The position numbers and the translations under genes are program-made. Positions 24,466 to 37,193 of a DNA stretch of 64,000 nucleotides are shown piece after piece (the first letter of the stretch is position 1; each line of letters starts with the position of its first letter). The notes beneath the pieces are model-generated. The model ran no database searches and had not been told where the DNA came from. It worked only from the letters and a program-made list of their open reading frames with translations. The stretch covers positions 7,393,001 to 7,457,000 of the forward strand of contig JAVTVX010000027.1 of NCBI GenBank assembly GCA_033439265.1, in the 5' to 3' direction. This stretch comes from Dillenia suffruticosa. Taxonomy: Eukaryota > Streptophyta > Magnoliopsida > Dilleniales > Dilleniaceae.

Positions 24466-25759
24466 AGTGGAAGATGAGGCGGTTTGGATGGTTCAATTTT
24501 CTTGAGGTTGGTTGGTCCAAGTTATAATATAGTCAGACAATCTATCACTGTAAGCACTTATTAACTGTAATATCATTTAAATAAATGATATTTACTTAAG
24601 AATTACACGTCAATAAGAAAATACTACTCATTTGTATTTAATAAAAATAATTTCAAGAACTAATTCCTTAAAAATAAAAAGTCAACTATTACTTCCAATA
24701 ACAAAATTCAAAACGGCTAACTTTATTGGATTTTATTTGGAGGGCTAATGATTTAGATAAATTCTAAAAAAATAGGTTTTCACCTATTTAATATATCAGA
24801 AACAATTACCGGGACTATTCCTCCTTGTTTTCTAAACATTTCAGATACCTCATTTTTTGATTACTTAGCTTCTGGCGAACTAGTCAAATCTAGATTTTCA
24901 ATATTCTAAATATCTGATTTCATACACAATTCCCATGTTTCAAATAATATCTTCATTTCATTATTAATAATAAGTTATTTTTTGTAACTAAATTGCGATA
25001 TGTGATAAAGGGGGTCATAGGCTCAACTTAGTTAACTGAGGGGGTTTATGAAATCAAGATATGATTTTTTATAAAGCCAAAAGGAGTAAACCTAGGTACC
25101 TTTGTTACTTCAATGCATGAAATCTTAGAATGTGATCTTGAAATGCATAATAAATCAAATTCTAAAATGTACAATTCAAGTGTGATAATCACTTATCAAG
25201 AAAAAATAATTCCGAACATAAAGAATGAAATTACTCATTTTTGTCTCAAAACATCACTTTTAAGCAGGGTTTGTGTCAATTCTTACATATTTATCTTTCA
25301 AATGAAACTATCTAAAACATGAAAAACCGTTTTAAGTACAAAAAACATTGATACAAGTTATTTCTCATAAATCTCTAGCCAACCAAATAACACACATTAA
25401 CTAAGAAAGCTCAAATTTTTTTAATATAAAAACAAAATTTAAACAATATCAGAAGAAAAAAAGACCTATAAAGAAAATCCAATGTATGTACCTAATAAAA
25501 TATCTAATATCCCCCACATATAAATCATATATTGTCCCCAATGTATATTCAAGTTAAGAGAGAGAAAGAGTGCAAAAACCTATCAAGCGAGGCAAAAAAA
25601 AAAATAAAGAAAAAATAAAGAAAAGAAATAAAAGAGCATGGTAGAAGAATACTCCCCTAGGGTGGAGGAGGGAAAGGAAGGATAAAGCCAACAAACTTGA
25701 AAAATGCCCTCATGTTTTGCTCTAAGTGCGAAAGTGCTCATTGATTGTATGCAATGGGC
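24466..25759. other. gypsy 3' non-coding region
   Basis: AT-rich, no conserved frame. Low-complexity A-rich runs lie at about 25590-25635. Confidence 0.4.
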
Positions 25760-26300
25760 TCATTGAAGTATGGCCTGAGGGAGGAGGAGGGATATCTTCG
25801 TGTTCGGAGGTACCTGCATGGTGAAGAGAGGACTTTTTGGGCATTTACCCAGAGGGTTAAATGAATAATTTTCATTCAAAATAGTGACACTACCCATACG
25901 AACAAAGCAATCCAAATCAAGAGGGTCTATGGGACATGCTAAATGCAAATTGTGATTATACAAATCTAAAAGGCCCAAATTCACTGTTATATGAGTAATG
26001 AGGGAGCCTAAAATCAATAGTTGCTTCTTTTTGTTCACACAATATTAAAATTGAGAGGCCACCCAATATCCAAAGTTGACCCGTTGATTTGCGGAGGGTG
26101 ATGAAGGGGCATCGTCACCGTCGGAAGATAGAGAGACACGAATGGGTCCCGAAGGTTGCAATTCGGATGGCCATTATTGATGAAACCCATATCGGTATTG
26201 AGGAATCTATTTCTTTCCCATGGTGGCCAGCAAAGAAGGAGAATCAATGGAGGCAGGTGAAGAGGCGTCTACAATGGCAGAGGCGAAGCTTGAAGGTAGA
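25760..26300 (-). pseudogene. Athila-like additional 3' ORF, fragment
   Basis: Minus-strand frames at 26035-26247 and 25760-26038 follow each other. The second reads LGSLITHITVNLGLLDL, then a stretch ending CFVRMGSVTI, which resembles the conserved core of the extra ORF found downstream of integrase in Athila elements. Position and order fit; the family match is from memory and partial. Stops and shifts break it. Confidence 0.5.
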
Positions 26301-26891
26301 GGGCGAAGGAGAGAGAAAATCTAAAAAAAAATGAAGTGCAAAGTGTTAGAAGGTAATTTCAATTCTTTTCTCTCTCTTGTTTGTTTGTTTTTTTTTATGA
26401 ATAGTTGGCAGAAATGAAATTAGTTTAGAACATGGGTACGCCCTAAACTATGAGTGCTTTTGTCCATCCGTGAACTTTTGTCCATTTTAAGCAGTAACGA
26501 AATTGTTTTAAGGCGTGGGCATGTCTTAAACATAAAGTATTTCTGTCCAATTTGTTTGGAAGTAGTCCAGACCGGATAGAAATAAAAATCTACTAAGGAG
26601 TGGGCATGCCTTAACGACAGTGCACTTCTGGTCACCCATTTTTTTTTCTTAAAACAAAATCAAGCCTAAATCAAACAAGCAAAAATAAAATAAATAAATA
26701 AATAAATAAATCATAAAAGAAAATATTGGGTTGCCTCCTAATAAACACCTTTGTTTAATATTTTTGGCTCAACATTGTTTCATTGTCTCAATCTTCATGG
26801 GATGTGCCAGTTGAATCTCCTCCACCATAGAAACATCAAATCGCTTCAATCATTGACCATTCACCATAAAAGTTTTGTTAGTCTCTAAACT
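26301..26891. other. gypsy spacer downstream of integrase
   Basis: Contains a threefold imperfect repeat of a GGCATG(T/C)CTTAA-type motif around 26430-26625 and an AAAT run at 26688-26711. No gene. Confidence 0.4.
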
Positions 26892-27914
26892 TTAAATTTC
26901 AATAGCACCGTGAGGAGAGGTACTAACTATGGAATATGGTCCAGTCCATCGAGATTTTAATTTACCTAACATAAGCTTCAGTTGTGAATCGAAAAGGAAG
27001 ACCTTTTGACATATAAAGAATTGTTTTCGGTGTAGAAGTTTGTCATGGATAAGTTTAGTCCTTTCTTTGTAGAGTCTTGCATTGTCATAAGCTTCCAAAC
27101 AAATCTCTTCTGACTCTTGGAGCAACATTTTCCTTTCCATTTCCAGTTCCTTGGCATCTAGGTTGCATTGCTGAACTGTCCAAAAAGCACGATGTTCAAT
27201 TTCAATCCATAAGCGGCACAACTTATCAAAGACTAGTCAGTATGGTGACATTCCAATTGGGGTTTTGTATGTAGTCCGATAGGTCCAAAATGCATCCTTC
27301 AATTGTAAACTCCAATTCTTACGATTTGGATTCACCGTCTTCTCCAAGATGCTTTTAATCTCTCAGTTGGAGACTTTTGCTTGCCCGTTGGTTTGTGGGT
27401 GGTACGTGGTTTGGAGACTTTTGCTTGCCCATTGCCTACAGTGGGTTGCAAAACTGTGTACATTAATCACTGATAATCGCTTTCGGCATCCCAAACCTAT
27501 TGAAAATGTTAGATTTAAGGAAATTTATAACAACCTTAGAATCGTTACTGCCCATTTTGAGATGTAATCAATTGCAAGCAAAATATATAGACAGCCACAT
27601 GAACCGGGAAAAGATCCCATAAATTCCATACCCCACACATCAAAAATCTTACAAAATAAGATAGAGGTTTGAGGCATTTCATCCCTAAAAGATATGTTAC
27701 CAATCTTTTGACAATTTTCACAACTTTTACAATATTGATAAGCATTCTTAAAAAGAGTTTCCCAATAAAAACCACTATCTAGAATTTTTCTAGCTGTCCT
27801 CTTCGGACCAAAATGGCCACCACATGCATGAATATGACAATAAGCAATTATGGAATGGATTTTATCATTAGGTACACATTTACGAATGATTTGATCAAAC
27901 CCTATTTTCCTCAA
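26892..27914 (-). pseudogene. gypsy integrase, degenerate
   Basis: From 27914 on the minus strand: an HHCC zinc-binding head (H of CHIHACGGHFG, then CKSCENCQKIG), then WGMEFMGSFPGSCGCLYILL with the first catalytic Asp of the family replaced by Glu or lost by shift, then AIDYISKWAV with the D of the core. After a gap with stops, 26892-27221 gives the C-terminal part: FWTVQQCNLDAKELEMER, LKSRWTGPYSIV. The order and the KLKSRWTGPY block are typical of gypsy integrases. Confidence 0.88.
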
Positions 27915-28381
27915 GTAAGGTTCATCCCATGTTTAATATTTAGAGTCATTCCTAATATTATTTTTCTAAGCAGTGCTTATGCCATGTGGTAAGATTCCAA
28001 TCACTAAAAAATTAACAATATCAGTAAACCAAGATTTCTTATCTATCTTACCTTGTAGAGTAAACAATTGTTCATCCGGAAATGTCTCAGATATGGGTAA
28101 GGGATCTTCTTCATGTACCAATTGAGTCAAGTGATCAGTTACAGAATTTTCGATTCCTTTCCGATCCTTAATCTCCCGGTTGAACTCTTGCAAAAGCAGT
28201 ATCCATCGGATAAGTCATAATTTTGACTCCTTCGCCAAGAGGTATTTTAGAGTTGCATGATCAGAGTAAACAATGACTTTAGATCCTAATAAATAAGACC
28301 TAAAATTTTCAAATGCAAATACATTAACTAGGAGCTCATTTTCTATGGTGGTGTAGTTGCATTGGGTGGGATTAAGTGTCT
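27915..28381 (-). pseudogene. gypsy RNase H to integrase linker, degenerate
   Basis: The minus-strand frame 27966-28193 reads FNREIKDRKGIENSVTDHLT, the end of the RNase H domain in which the family has E-x-x-D-x-K-G-x-E-N-x-V-A-D-H-L. The adjacent 28200-28380 is broken but continues RNase H. Confidence 0.8.
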
Positions 28382-29487
28382 TTAATGCATAATAATGAGA
28401 TTGCTTCCCCTTCCTTCGTCAAGAACGGCTCCCATGACATAGTGACTTGCATTGCACATGAACTCAAATGTTAGATTCCAATTAGGTGGCTGCAAAATTG
28501 GTATCGATATTAACAAAGCTTTCAATTTGTCAAAAGCCACCATACACTCTTTTCCAAAATCGAATGGAACATCATTTTGTAACAATCTTCAGAGTGGTTG
28601 AGTTATCTTCAAAAAGTTCTTGATGAATCTTCGATAGAAATCTGCATGATCAAGAAAACTACGGACTTCCCGTACATTAGTAGGATACAACAAATTAGTA
28701 ATTAAATCAATTTTGGCCTTATCAACTTCAATGCCTCTTGATGATATTACATGACCTAACACTATCCCTTCCTTGACCATAAAATAACATCTCTCATAAT
28801 TAAAGACTAGGTTAGTGTTAATATATCTCTTAAGTATCTTGTACAAATTATCTAAACATTGATTGAATGGTTCTCCATACACTATAAAATCATCCACGAA
28901 AATCTCGATACAATTTTCAATTAAATCAGAAAAGATACTCATCATGTATTTTTGAAAAGTTCACAATGCATTACAAAAACCAAAGGGCATCCTACGATAT
29001 GCAAATATTCCAAATAGGCAAGTAAATGTGGTCTTTTCTTAGTCTTCTTAGACTACAACCATTTAGTAATATCCTAAATACCCATCCAAGAAATAGAAAA
29101 ATAATTTATCCGTTAACTTTTCTAACATTTGATCAATAAAGGATAAAGAAAAATGATCATTCCCAGTGACTATATTTAATTTCCTAAAATCAATGCACAT
29201 TCGCCATCCAGTTTGGAGTCTCATGGAAACTAGCTCATTATTCTCATTGTTCACCAATTGAAATCCACTTTTTTTTTAACTACATGGACTGGACTCACCC
29301 ATCGACTATCAGAAATAGGATAGATAATTTCTAACTCTAATAGTTTTAAAATTTCCTTCAAAACAACCTCTTTTATGGTAGGATATAGGTTGCGTTGAAG
29401 TTTTCTTATCGGGTTTGGAGTTGGGTTCAAGCAAATTCGATGCATGCACACAGGGGGCTTATACCTTTGATATCCACCAAAATCCAT
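28382..29487 (-). pseudogene. gypsy reverse transcriptase and RNase H start, degenerate
   Basis: Pieces in order on the minus strand: 29251-29487 (ending WVSPVHVV), 29063-29257 (TGWRMCIDFRKLN, the RT fingers), 28589-28945 (MMSIFSDLIENCIEIFVDDFIVYG with FVDD as the catalytic pair, then GIVLGHVISSRGIEVDKAKI), and 28382-28585 (the tether and RNase H start). The FVDD motif and GHVIS block place it in Ty3/gypsy. Frameshifts separate the pieces. Confidence 0.9.
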
Positions 29488-29906
29488 CCGATGACTGTTT
29501 TATACTCTTAACATTTGCATCAAGCTCCCTTCTTGATTCTCGGTTAGGTCTGTAGCTATGATCACCGGCAAACTCTCATCGTCACCCAAATATGCATACT
29601 TGAGATGTTCAGGTAAGAGTTTCAACTCGAGTTTTAACTCGAGTTTCAGAGCCTGCATTATAGAAGGAAGAATCCTCTCATTAGAAAGAGACAATAACAT
29701 AAAATTGTTTGCAAACCTTTGGGGCAGCTCCGATGTGGATTATAAGGCCATGCTGGCATCCTTTGCCTCTTCATCCTGTGTTGATTTCACATCTTTGTCT
29801 ATCCAACTCTTTTTTAGCACAAGATCAAACTTATCAAGCATTACATTTTATTCAAAATTCTCGTGCACAATTGAATCAACTATACCAACGTAAAAAATGG
29901 ATTCCA

Positions 29907-30290
29907 TATCATTAGGATATCACATGGTATCAAAAATATTGAATGTAACAATTTCACCATCAAATTCAAATGACAAGATTCCTAAATCCACATCAATCTT
30001 GATTTTTTCTGTTTTCATGAAAGATCTATCCAACAAAATGAGAGTAGGATTTGGTGAGTATACATCATCCATGTCTACGATATAAAAATCAATGGGAAAA
30101 ATAAACTTATTAACCTTAACCAAGACATCTTCAATAATTTACTCGAGGTATGAATTGGACTATTGGCTAATTGAATAATCACATTGGTCTCCTTTAAAGG
30201 TCCTAGATTTAAATACCTAAATATGATTAAGAGCATGACATTTATCGAAGCACCTAGTTTAAGCATTTGCCTTTTCAACCCTTTTGTCAT
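29907..30290 (-). pseudogene. gypsy protease region, degenerate
   Basis: The minus-strand frame 29920-30123 reads KVNKFIFPIDFYIVDMDD, then the ILLDRSFMKTEKIKIDVDLG block, where Athila proteases have I-L-L-G-R-P-F. 30075-30290 is the preceding part (KRQMLKLGASINVM; the family has D-L-G-A-S-I-N-x-M at the catalytic site, so the Asp is lost here). Confidence 0.8.
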
Positions 30291-31138
30291 CTGTGATGAT
30301 TGATATAATAAACATAGTTAGATCCTTACACTTTGGAGGCAATTTTCTTTGAATGATAGTGAAAACATTCTCCCTCACAAATATTTTGTTGTTGCCATCC
30401 AACTTTGGTTTTCTAATATACAATTCTTTAAGAAATTTTGCGTACCACGGTACTTGTCAGATGGATTCAATTAGATGGATGTTTATCTCCACTTTTTCGA
30501 AAGTTTCCAAAATTTCCTTCTCATCCTCATGCTTTTTGGAATGCGCTAACCTGTAGGAAAAAGAGATGAAATGGTTAGTTTTGAAGTTGTTTTATTTAGT
30601 ACCCACTTACCCTTGTGATATAGTTTCAAGAGGTATGGTTTCTTTCTTGTATTTTTCCTCTTTGTGTGTCTTTTTGGTGAAAATTCATGCACTTCTTTTT
30701 AACTTCTGAGCAGTCTAGCACTTGCATTCTCCCTTGGATCAATTTCCACTTGAGATAGCAATTTTCCATGACTAGTTTTAATTTTGCTCATTGTCATCGC
30801 TAATTGTGACATTTGGGTGCCAAGATTCCAAACACTTGCTCTTGTTTATTGTTGAAATTTTTTGCATGTCTTGTATAAAATTTTTCACAAGATCTTCAAA
30901 AGATGGTGTTTGGTTTTGTGGAGGTTACTGTGATTGAAAGGGTGGTCTTCTATAAGCTTGCTACGGAAATTCTTATGGTCTAGCCCCATGTTTAGATTTG
31001 GATAATATCTCCATCTTTGGTTGTAAGTGTTGGAGTAAGAATCATATTTTCTTTGGGACTACTCTAAAAATCCACCTACAATATTCAATTATTCGTTAGA
31101 CTCCTCTTGAAGAGTGAGACGCATGTCGGTTGGGTGAC
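30291..31138 (-). pseudogene. gypsy gag C-terminal part, degenerate
   Basis: Between the protease and the recognisable gag body. Broken frames only; the low-complexity Gln/Pro/Tyr region expected near 30900-31080 can be recognised in part. No intact zinc knuckle was found. Confidence 0.5.
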
Positions 31139-31676
31139 CTATACTCGAGCAAATTCACATGCTTTCATTTGTTGTATTTGTCCCATAACCAACCTTTCTA
31201 CAGTAGAAATTAGAGAGTTTAACTTATGTTCAAGGGAAAAAATACTCATCTCATTGACATTTATCAGAGTATCTTGCCTCCCTCCAAATTGCTGCGCGTT
31301 TGCTATCATGTTGGAGATCAAATTTCGTGCTTCCTTGGGTGTTTTGTTTATCATTGCACCACCACTTGCTACATCAATCATTTTCTTTCTGACGATAAAA
31401 GGTTTTCATAAAAATATTGGATGAGCAATTGCTTGGGAATTTGGTGTTGCGGACAACTAGGGCAAAGTTGTTTGAATCTTTCCCAATATTCGTATAAAGT
31501 CTCCCCACTAAATTGTCTTGTACCACAAATTTCCTTTGAAAGTTTGTTGCATGAGAAGTCGGGAAAAATTTCTCCAAAAATAATCTTTTCAAATCATTCC
31601 ACTTAGTAATCGAATCAAAGGGTAAATAAAATATCTAATTTTTAGTCTTATCTACTAAAGAGAATGGAAAAACCCT
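31139..31676 (-). pseudogene. gypsy gag, central part left of the CACTA insertion
   Basis: On the minus strand VFPFSLVDK near 31660 opens the block, followed by WNDLKRLFLEKFFPTSHATN (31374-31592) and IDVASGGAMINKTPKEARNLI (31139-31381). This is the central Athila gag. It is the direct continuation of the N-terminal part at 44918-45336, from which it is separated by the CACTA element. Bases 31674-31676 (CCT) are the left target duplication. Confidence 0.88.
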
Positions 31677-31849
31677 TACTGCAAAATTAGAGCATTGAGG
31701 TGACGATAACATTTATAGGCGGTGACATGTAGCGACCATTTTTTATGACGTATAGCAACACTTGTGGCGAAACCGTTAAGAAATATATATATTTTACGAC
31801 GGTATAATATTATTCGTTAGGAAAAATTTAGCAATCATCAGTAAATGTT

Positions 31850-33890
31850 AGATAACCGTTTGTAAAAAGCAATATTGAATTTTCACTATTATTGTTTGTA
31901 TTTAGTAAATATAACATTTTTAGAGATGGTTTGAAAACATTTAGTATATGACCGTTTTTACTGTCTATCTAACCATACTGTCTGTATAAATTCTACATTT
32001 ATATTAACTCATATATTATACAGTTTTTATAAACTATGTTCAATTCAGATACTTATTTTTTGTGGTTAGTAATTAAGGCATAGTTTTAAAAACGGTTTGA
32101 AAACAGTCTCAATATGAGTACTTCTACTCACTAGTTAAGCATATCGTCTTCATAAGTTTCACACAAATTTGATGATTATTATTTGTGGTTAGTAAATATG
32201 ATAAGGTTTTAGAGACTGTTTGAAAAATATCTCTAAATAACTCTTCTTTATTATCTAGTTAACCATATCATGGATATAAGTTGTATATCTATGTTAACTT
32301 ATTCATTGTACAGTTTTTAAAACTTATGTTCAATTCTGACGATTATCATTTGTGGTTATTAAATATGACAAAGTGTTAGGGACAGTTTAAAAACAGTTTC
32401 GATTTGACCTTTTTTATAGTCTAGTTAAGCATACCAGTTTCGTAAGTTCTATTCAATTCTAACAATTATTATTTGTGATCAGTAGATATGGTAAAGTTTT
32501 AGGAACTGTTATTTAACTTTCTATATGTCTATTATTTACTATCTACCTAACCATACAGTCTGCATACGTTCTTCATCTATCGTAACCTATATTTTTTCCA
32601 GTCGCTAAAAGTTATATTCAATTGAAATGCTTATCTTTTGTTGTTAGTAAATATTGCAAAGTTTTAGAAAAGATTTGAAAACAGTCTCGATATGACTACT
32701 TTAACTCACTACTTAATCATATCGTCTTCATAAATTTCACTCAAATCTGACGATTATTATTTGTGATTAGTAAAAATGGCAGAGTTTTAGAGACAGTTTG
32801 AAGAATGTCTGTAAATAACTCTTTTTTACTATCTAGTTAACCATATCGTGGACATAAGTTGTATATCTATGCTAACTTATACATTGTATAGTCTTTAAGA
32901 TACATGTTCAATTCTGACGCTTATCATTTATGGTTAGTAAATATGGTAGAGTTTTAGGGACGATTTGAAAATAGTCTCGATATGACTCTTTTTACAGTCT
33001 ACCTATGCATACCAGTTTTGTAAGTTCTATTCAATTCTGACAGCTGTTATTTGTGATTAGAAGATATAGTAGAGTTTTAGGGACTGTTATTTAACTGTTT
33101 TTATATGTCTATTCTTTACTATCTACTTAACCATACCGTCTATATAAGTTTTTCATATTTCCTAACTCATATATTATGCAGTCATTAAAAGTTATATTCA
33201 ATTGAAACGCTAATATTTTATGGTTAGTAAATATGTCAGAGTATCTCGATACAACTATTTTTTACTGCTACTTAAGCATATTGTCTTCATAAGTTGTATT
33301 CAATTCTGACTGTCATTATTTGTGATAAGTAAATATGACAGAATTCTAGAGAGGAGTTGAAAAATGTCTTTATATGACTCAACTTTTACAATCTAATTAA
33401 CCATACCGTCGAGATAAATTTTATATCTATGCTACTTATATATTGTGCAGTATTTAATACATATGTTCAATTTTGACGCATATCATTTGTGGTTAGTAAA
33501 AATGACAGAGTTTTAAGAACGGTTTGAAAAATAGTCTCGATATTTTTCTTTTTTCTGTCTACTTAAATATATAAATTTTATAAGTTCTAATCAATTGTAA
33601 GAGTTATTATATGGAGTTTGAGGGACGGTTTGAAAACGGTCACTAATGATTATTTTTATTGTCAACCTAACCAAACTGTCTATATAAATTCTATATCGAT
33701 ACGAACTCAAATATTATACAGTCTTTAAAAACTATGTTCAATTCAAACGTTTATCTTTTGTAGTCAGTAAATATGCAGAGTTTTAGAAACGATTTGAAAA
33801 TATTTTCATTATGACTATTTTAACTCACTATTTAAACATATCGTTTTCATAAGTTCTACTCAATTCTGATAGTTATTATTTTTTATAACT
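31850..33890 (+). repeat. CACTA left subterminal higher-order repeat, about 3.5 units of 545-580 bp
   Basis: Blocks built around CTA-x-x-TAA-C/G-CATA recur at about 31965, 32131, 32254, 32421 and 32543, i.e. with alternating spacings of about 165 and 122 bp. Two such pairs form a unit of about 578 bp. The unit recurs from about 31965, 32541, 33121 and 33664. Further conserved cores are GTGGTTAGTAAATATG and GTTTTAGGGAC. In CACTA elements subterminal repeats bind the TNPA-type protein. Confidence 0.8.
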
Positions 33891-34019
33891 ACAAGAGCTT
33901 CGAAGTCTAATTTGTCATTCTGTAGTGTGATCACTGGTATTTTAAAAAGTGTTGGGATAAGTTTAATAAGAGAAAATAGAGTGGAACTAAGTTCGAGAGA
34001 TAGAAGTATAAATCTGTGA

Positions 34020-34943
34020 ATGCTACAAAGAGCAGAATGGATTTTGCAAGATGATGTGTGGGTTCATTCGAAGAACAGATTTCTTAGGGAGGATAGGGAA
34101 GAAGAAGCAAGAAATGAAGAAAAATTGAATGAAAGAGGAATTGGTAACAAAACTGAAGAAGAAGAAGAAGATCAAGGGAATGAAGGAGGAGATGGGTATG
34201 AAAATGAAGGAAACGAGGGAGGAGATGGAGGATGGAATGACTACCATCGGAATGCCAATGACGAGGCAAGGTGGAATGATTTGTTTCAATGTATTTATGG
34301 TCTGAAAACAGACATTGGCATGCTTAATGAGCAAGTTGGAGGACTTGGGACGAAAATGTGAGAACATAGAATAGAAATGGGAGAAACGAGGACAGAAATG
34401 GGTCAACTGACTAGTGAAGTGGATGAAATTGAGAGACGACTATTTCGAATGCAACAATATACATATGAATTTGCAGATCAGAATGCAGAGCAGCATCACA
34501 AAATGATATGTCAAATGTTGAACATCAGAGCAGACCTTGGGGCAAATTCCAAATCTATTAAATGTATCAGAAACCATTTGCAGATAGGCAACCCGGCCCG
34601 ACCTTCATGCTCTGCTTCTTAGCCTTCTTTATCTCCTAGTCCTGCCACTCAACATTTTTCCTATGCCGCTCCTACACCACCACGTAACTCTGGCTTTGCC
34701 CACCCATTTGTTTTACACCTACCTTCTACATTTGGTTCTCCTGCTCCTGATACTCACCCTCATACTCCTGACACTCACCCTCGTACTCCTGACACTCAGC
34801 CTAGCCGTGACAATCTTGCCCCTAGGCATCCGTTTCTGATATTTGGTTCTCCTCACATACCCACAACAACTACCTGGAGTAACACTCCTACCCCTATTAC
34901 TACTCCCAATCCTTTACCATTGAGCAAGTTGTTAATGTTGTAA
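34020..34943 (+). pseudogene. CACTA-borne acidic/coiled-coil/Pro-rich reading frame, decayed
   Basis: One frame runs from the ATG at 34020 to the TAA at 34941, interrupted by a TGA at 34359 and a TAG at 34620. About the first third is highly acidic with Gly (Glu runs, GGDG repeats). The second part is a probable coiled coil (QLTSEVDEIERRLFRMQQY). The last is Pro/Thr/Ser-rich with a tandem H-x-TPDTHP motif at 34754-34800. I do not recognise a family. It may be the last exon of a spliced transposon gene, since the sequence upstream is repeat. It converges with the minus-strand gene at 37.2-39.2 kb. Confidence 0.5.
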
Positions 34944-36502
34944 TAGCAAATTCGGAGTCAAAAGATGCTACAAGAAAGAGTGTCAAGAAATTTAGACTAA
35001 AAGTTAAAAATAACAATTTGAAGTAATTATGTGTACTTGCTTCCCTTCCCTTGTTTTTTGCATTTATATTTGTAGTTTTGCTCATTTTGTATTTTCATGT
35101 GTATTTCAATGTTGATGTGTTGATCTCTTCTGTTTTTCAATGTTAAAAAATTATAATAATTATGTCTATTTTGTATTTTTCTATTTGTATTTTGATATGT
35201 TTTGTAATTTTTTTATTCTCATTGTATTTTGATTTGTAATGTAATGTTTAGATGTATTTGTAACTATCTGAATTTTAATTTTCTAATGTAATGATATGTT
35301 GTAGTTGTAATGTTTATTAAGAATGTGAGGTTGGTCGTGGTTAAATTTTGTTGATCAACCAAGCTGTTAGGTCAGTTAGGACAATAAGGAGTGTTAAACA
35401 AAATGTATAAAAATGGGTAAGCTCTAGAAGAAAGAGGGAAAAATGATTCATTCCTTAATTTGTTCCGAGTCTTCTCTCTGTCTCTCTATCTCTCTTCCTA
35501 ATTGTCTCTATCTCTTATCTCTATCTCTCATCTCTATCTCTCATCTTCACCATCTCTGCAACTCCTTCTTTATGCTCTCCTCAAATTTTCCTTTCAATCG
35601 CTAACCTTTCTTCTATGGCCCTTATGAACTCTATCAGAATGCCTAAACCAACCATGTTCTGTTTTGACTTCTTACTCTATTTTTCGGTTCCATTTCATGT
35701 GTATAGTTGCTCTTTTTTTTATTTCCATTTGGGTTTGAAACCAATGTCTTTAATGTTCTAGTCCTGTGCCACCTGAGCAATGTGTCGCAGGGTGAGTACC
35801 TGTGCAAGCCGCCATGCTTCCATGCACCATGGGCAGAGGCCCTTGCTAGCCACACAAGCCCGGAATCCCTCGCGGACACAATCTCCTCTCATGCGGGCGC
35901 AGCCTCCTGATCATGCTGCTCCCGCCCAGGCATGGGCATAAGCCCAGCGCTGCCCCTGCCCAGTCATGGGCATAAACCCTGTAATAATAATCAGCAGTGG
36001 TGATAAGTATGATAAGTAGTGGTAAGTAATTATAAGTAGTGGTAAGTAGTGGTAAGTAATTTCAATTTTCATTTGAATACTTCTAATCAATACAATCTGA
36101 ATTCCATACATCTCAATTCTATCCGTTCAAGATTTATTAACGATTTTTTTGGCTTTGCTTTGATTAGTTTGCTTTGCGGTGCAGATGGTCGTGAGATCTT
36201 CTCCATAATGTCGCTTCGAACACTATTATGCTCAGACATTAAAAGTTTCAAAAAATATTCCTTTCTCAAAAATTTAGCTCCTGAAACCATCTAGTCATGA
36301 AAATTCATGAATTAATCATATCAGTCCAAATCAAATAAAAATGATGAAATGCAATAAGAAAATATATATACTTCTTGAGTTGGTATAGTCCAATTCAAGT
36401 TTTTCTTATTTACCAAATAATAATACTATGTATAGATGACAAAATAAGGAGTGAATAAGAGACTAATAGTATGACAATTAGTGTTCAGTCAGCAAGATTC
36501 AT
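34944..36502. other. CACTA internal non-coding region
   Basis: AT-rich to 35450, then CTCTATCT repeats (35470-35550), then a GC-rich island at 35770-35980 with CATGGGCA(T/G) motifs, followed by a GTAAGTAGTG tandem stretch at 35995-36062. The open frames over the GC-rich island on both strands are composition artefacts. Frames at 36049-36294 match nothing I know. Confidence 0.45.
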
Positions 36503-36610
36503 GTGTGTGCACTCAGGAAGAGTAAATGCATATGCATTTGTAAGATGTAAAGTGGTGTGTGTGCACTCGGGAAGAGTATATGCATATGCATTTGTAAGGT
36601 CTAAGGTGAC
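36503..36610 (+). repeat. 54-bp tandem duplication with an embedded palindrome
   Basis: GTGTGTGCACTC at 36503 recurs at 36557 with the following bases. Each copy contains ATGCATATGCAT; the first extends to the perfect 16-bp palindrome AAATGCATATGCATTT (36524-36539). Confidence 0.8.
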
Positions 36611-37193
36611 GACTATGGAGAAATCAAATATTGCTAATTCCTACGAGTATTAAAACAGTAAACAACTCGAATTAAGAACAATATAAAGATTAAAGATTGT
36701 AAAGATTAAGAATGGTGACAAAAACTAAAACAATAAAAATTTATCGAAAACCATAAGGAAGAATACATCTCGAGAAAAATGAAGATGAGTTCCGATTGTA
36801 GGTATTAAGAAGCCTGATATAGAAATCCATCATCTATAAATATAACCAAAATCATTACAATCATTAAGTCAACTATTGTAAATATAACCAAAATCATTAT
36901 CATTATGTAAGTTATAACAAATATAACCAATTCATTAGTAGCATTATGTAATTCTGTTTGAAGGTAATAGTAAGAAAAAAAAATTTACGCTAGATTAAAT
37001 ATTTCAAATAATTAAAGATAAAATCAAAATTTTTTAATTTAAAAATTTTGATACATACCAATGTCCCAACCTATTGAGGGGGCACAACTCATGCGCATCA
37101 GTCCATGTGATGTAATTTCCATCGATATTACACAAAATTATTCTGTCATTCTCAATAATTTTATATATCAGTAATAATCAAAGTTAAAAATTT
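36611..37193. other. CACTA internal non-coding region
   Basis: AT-rich. A direct repeat of ATAACCAAAATCATTA-type sequence occurs at about 36840-36930. No gene. Confidence 0.4.

Noticed and set aside
35643-35910. Open frames over the GC-rich island in the CACTA element
   Set aside because: Both strands are open over the same bases; composition effect, no motif.
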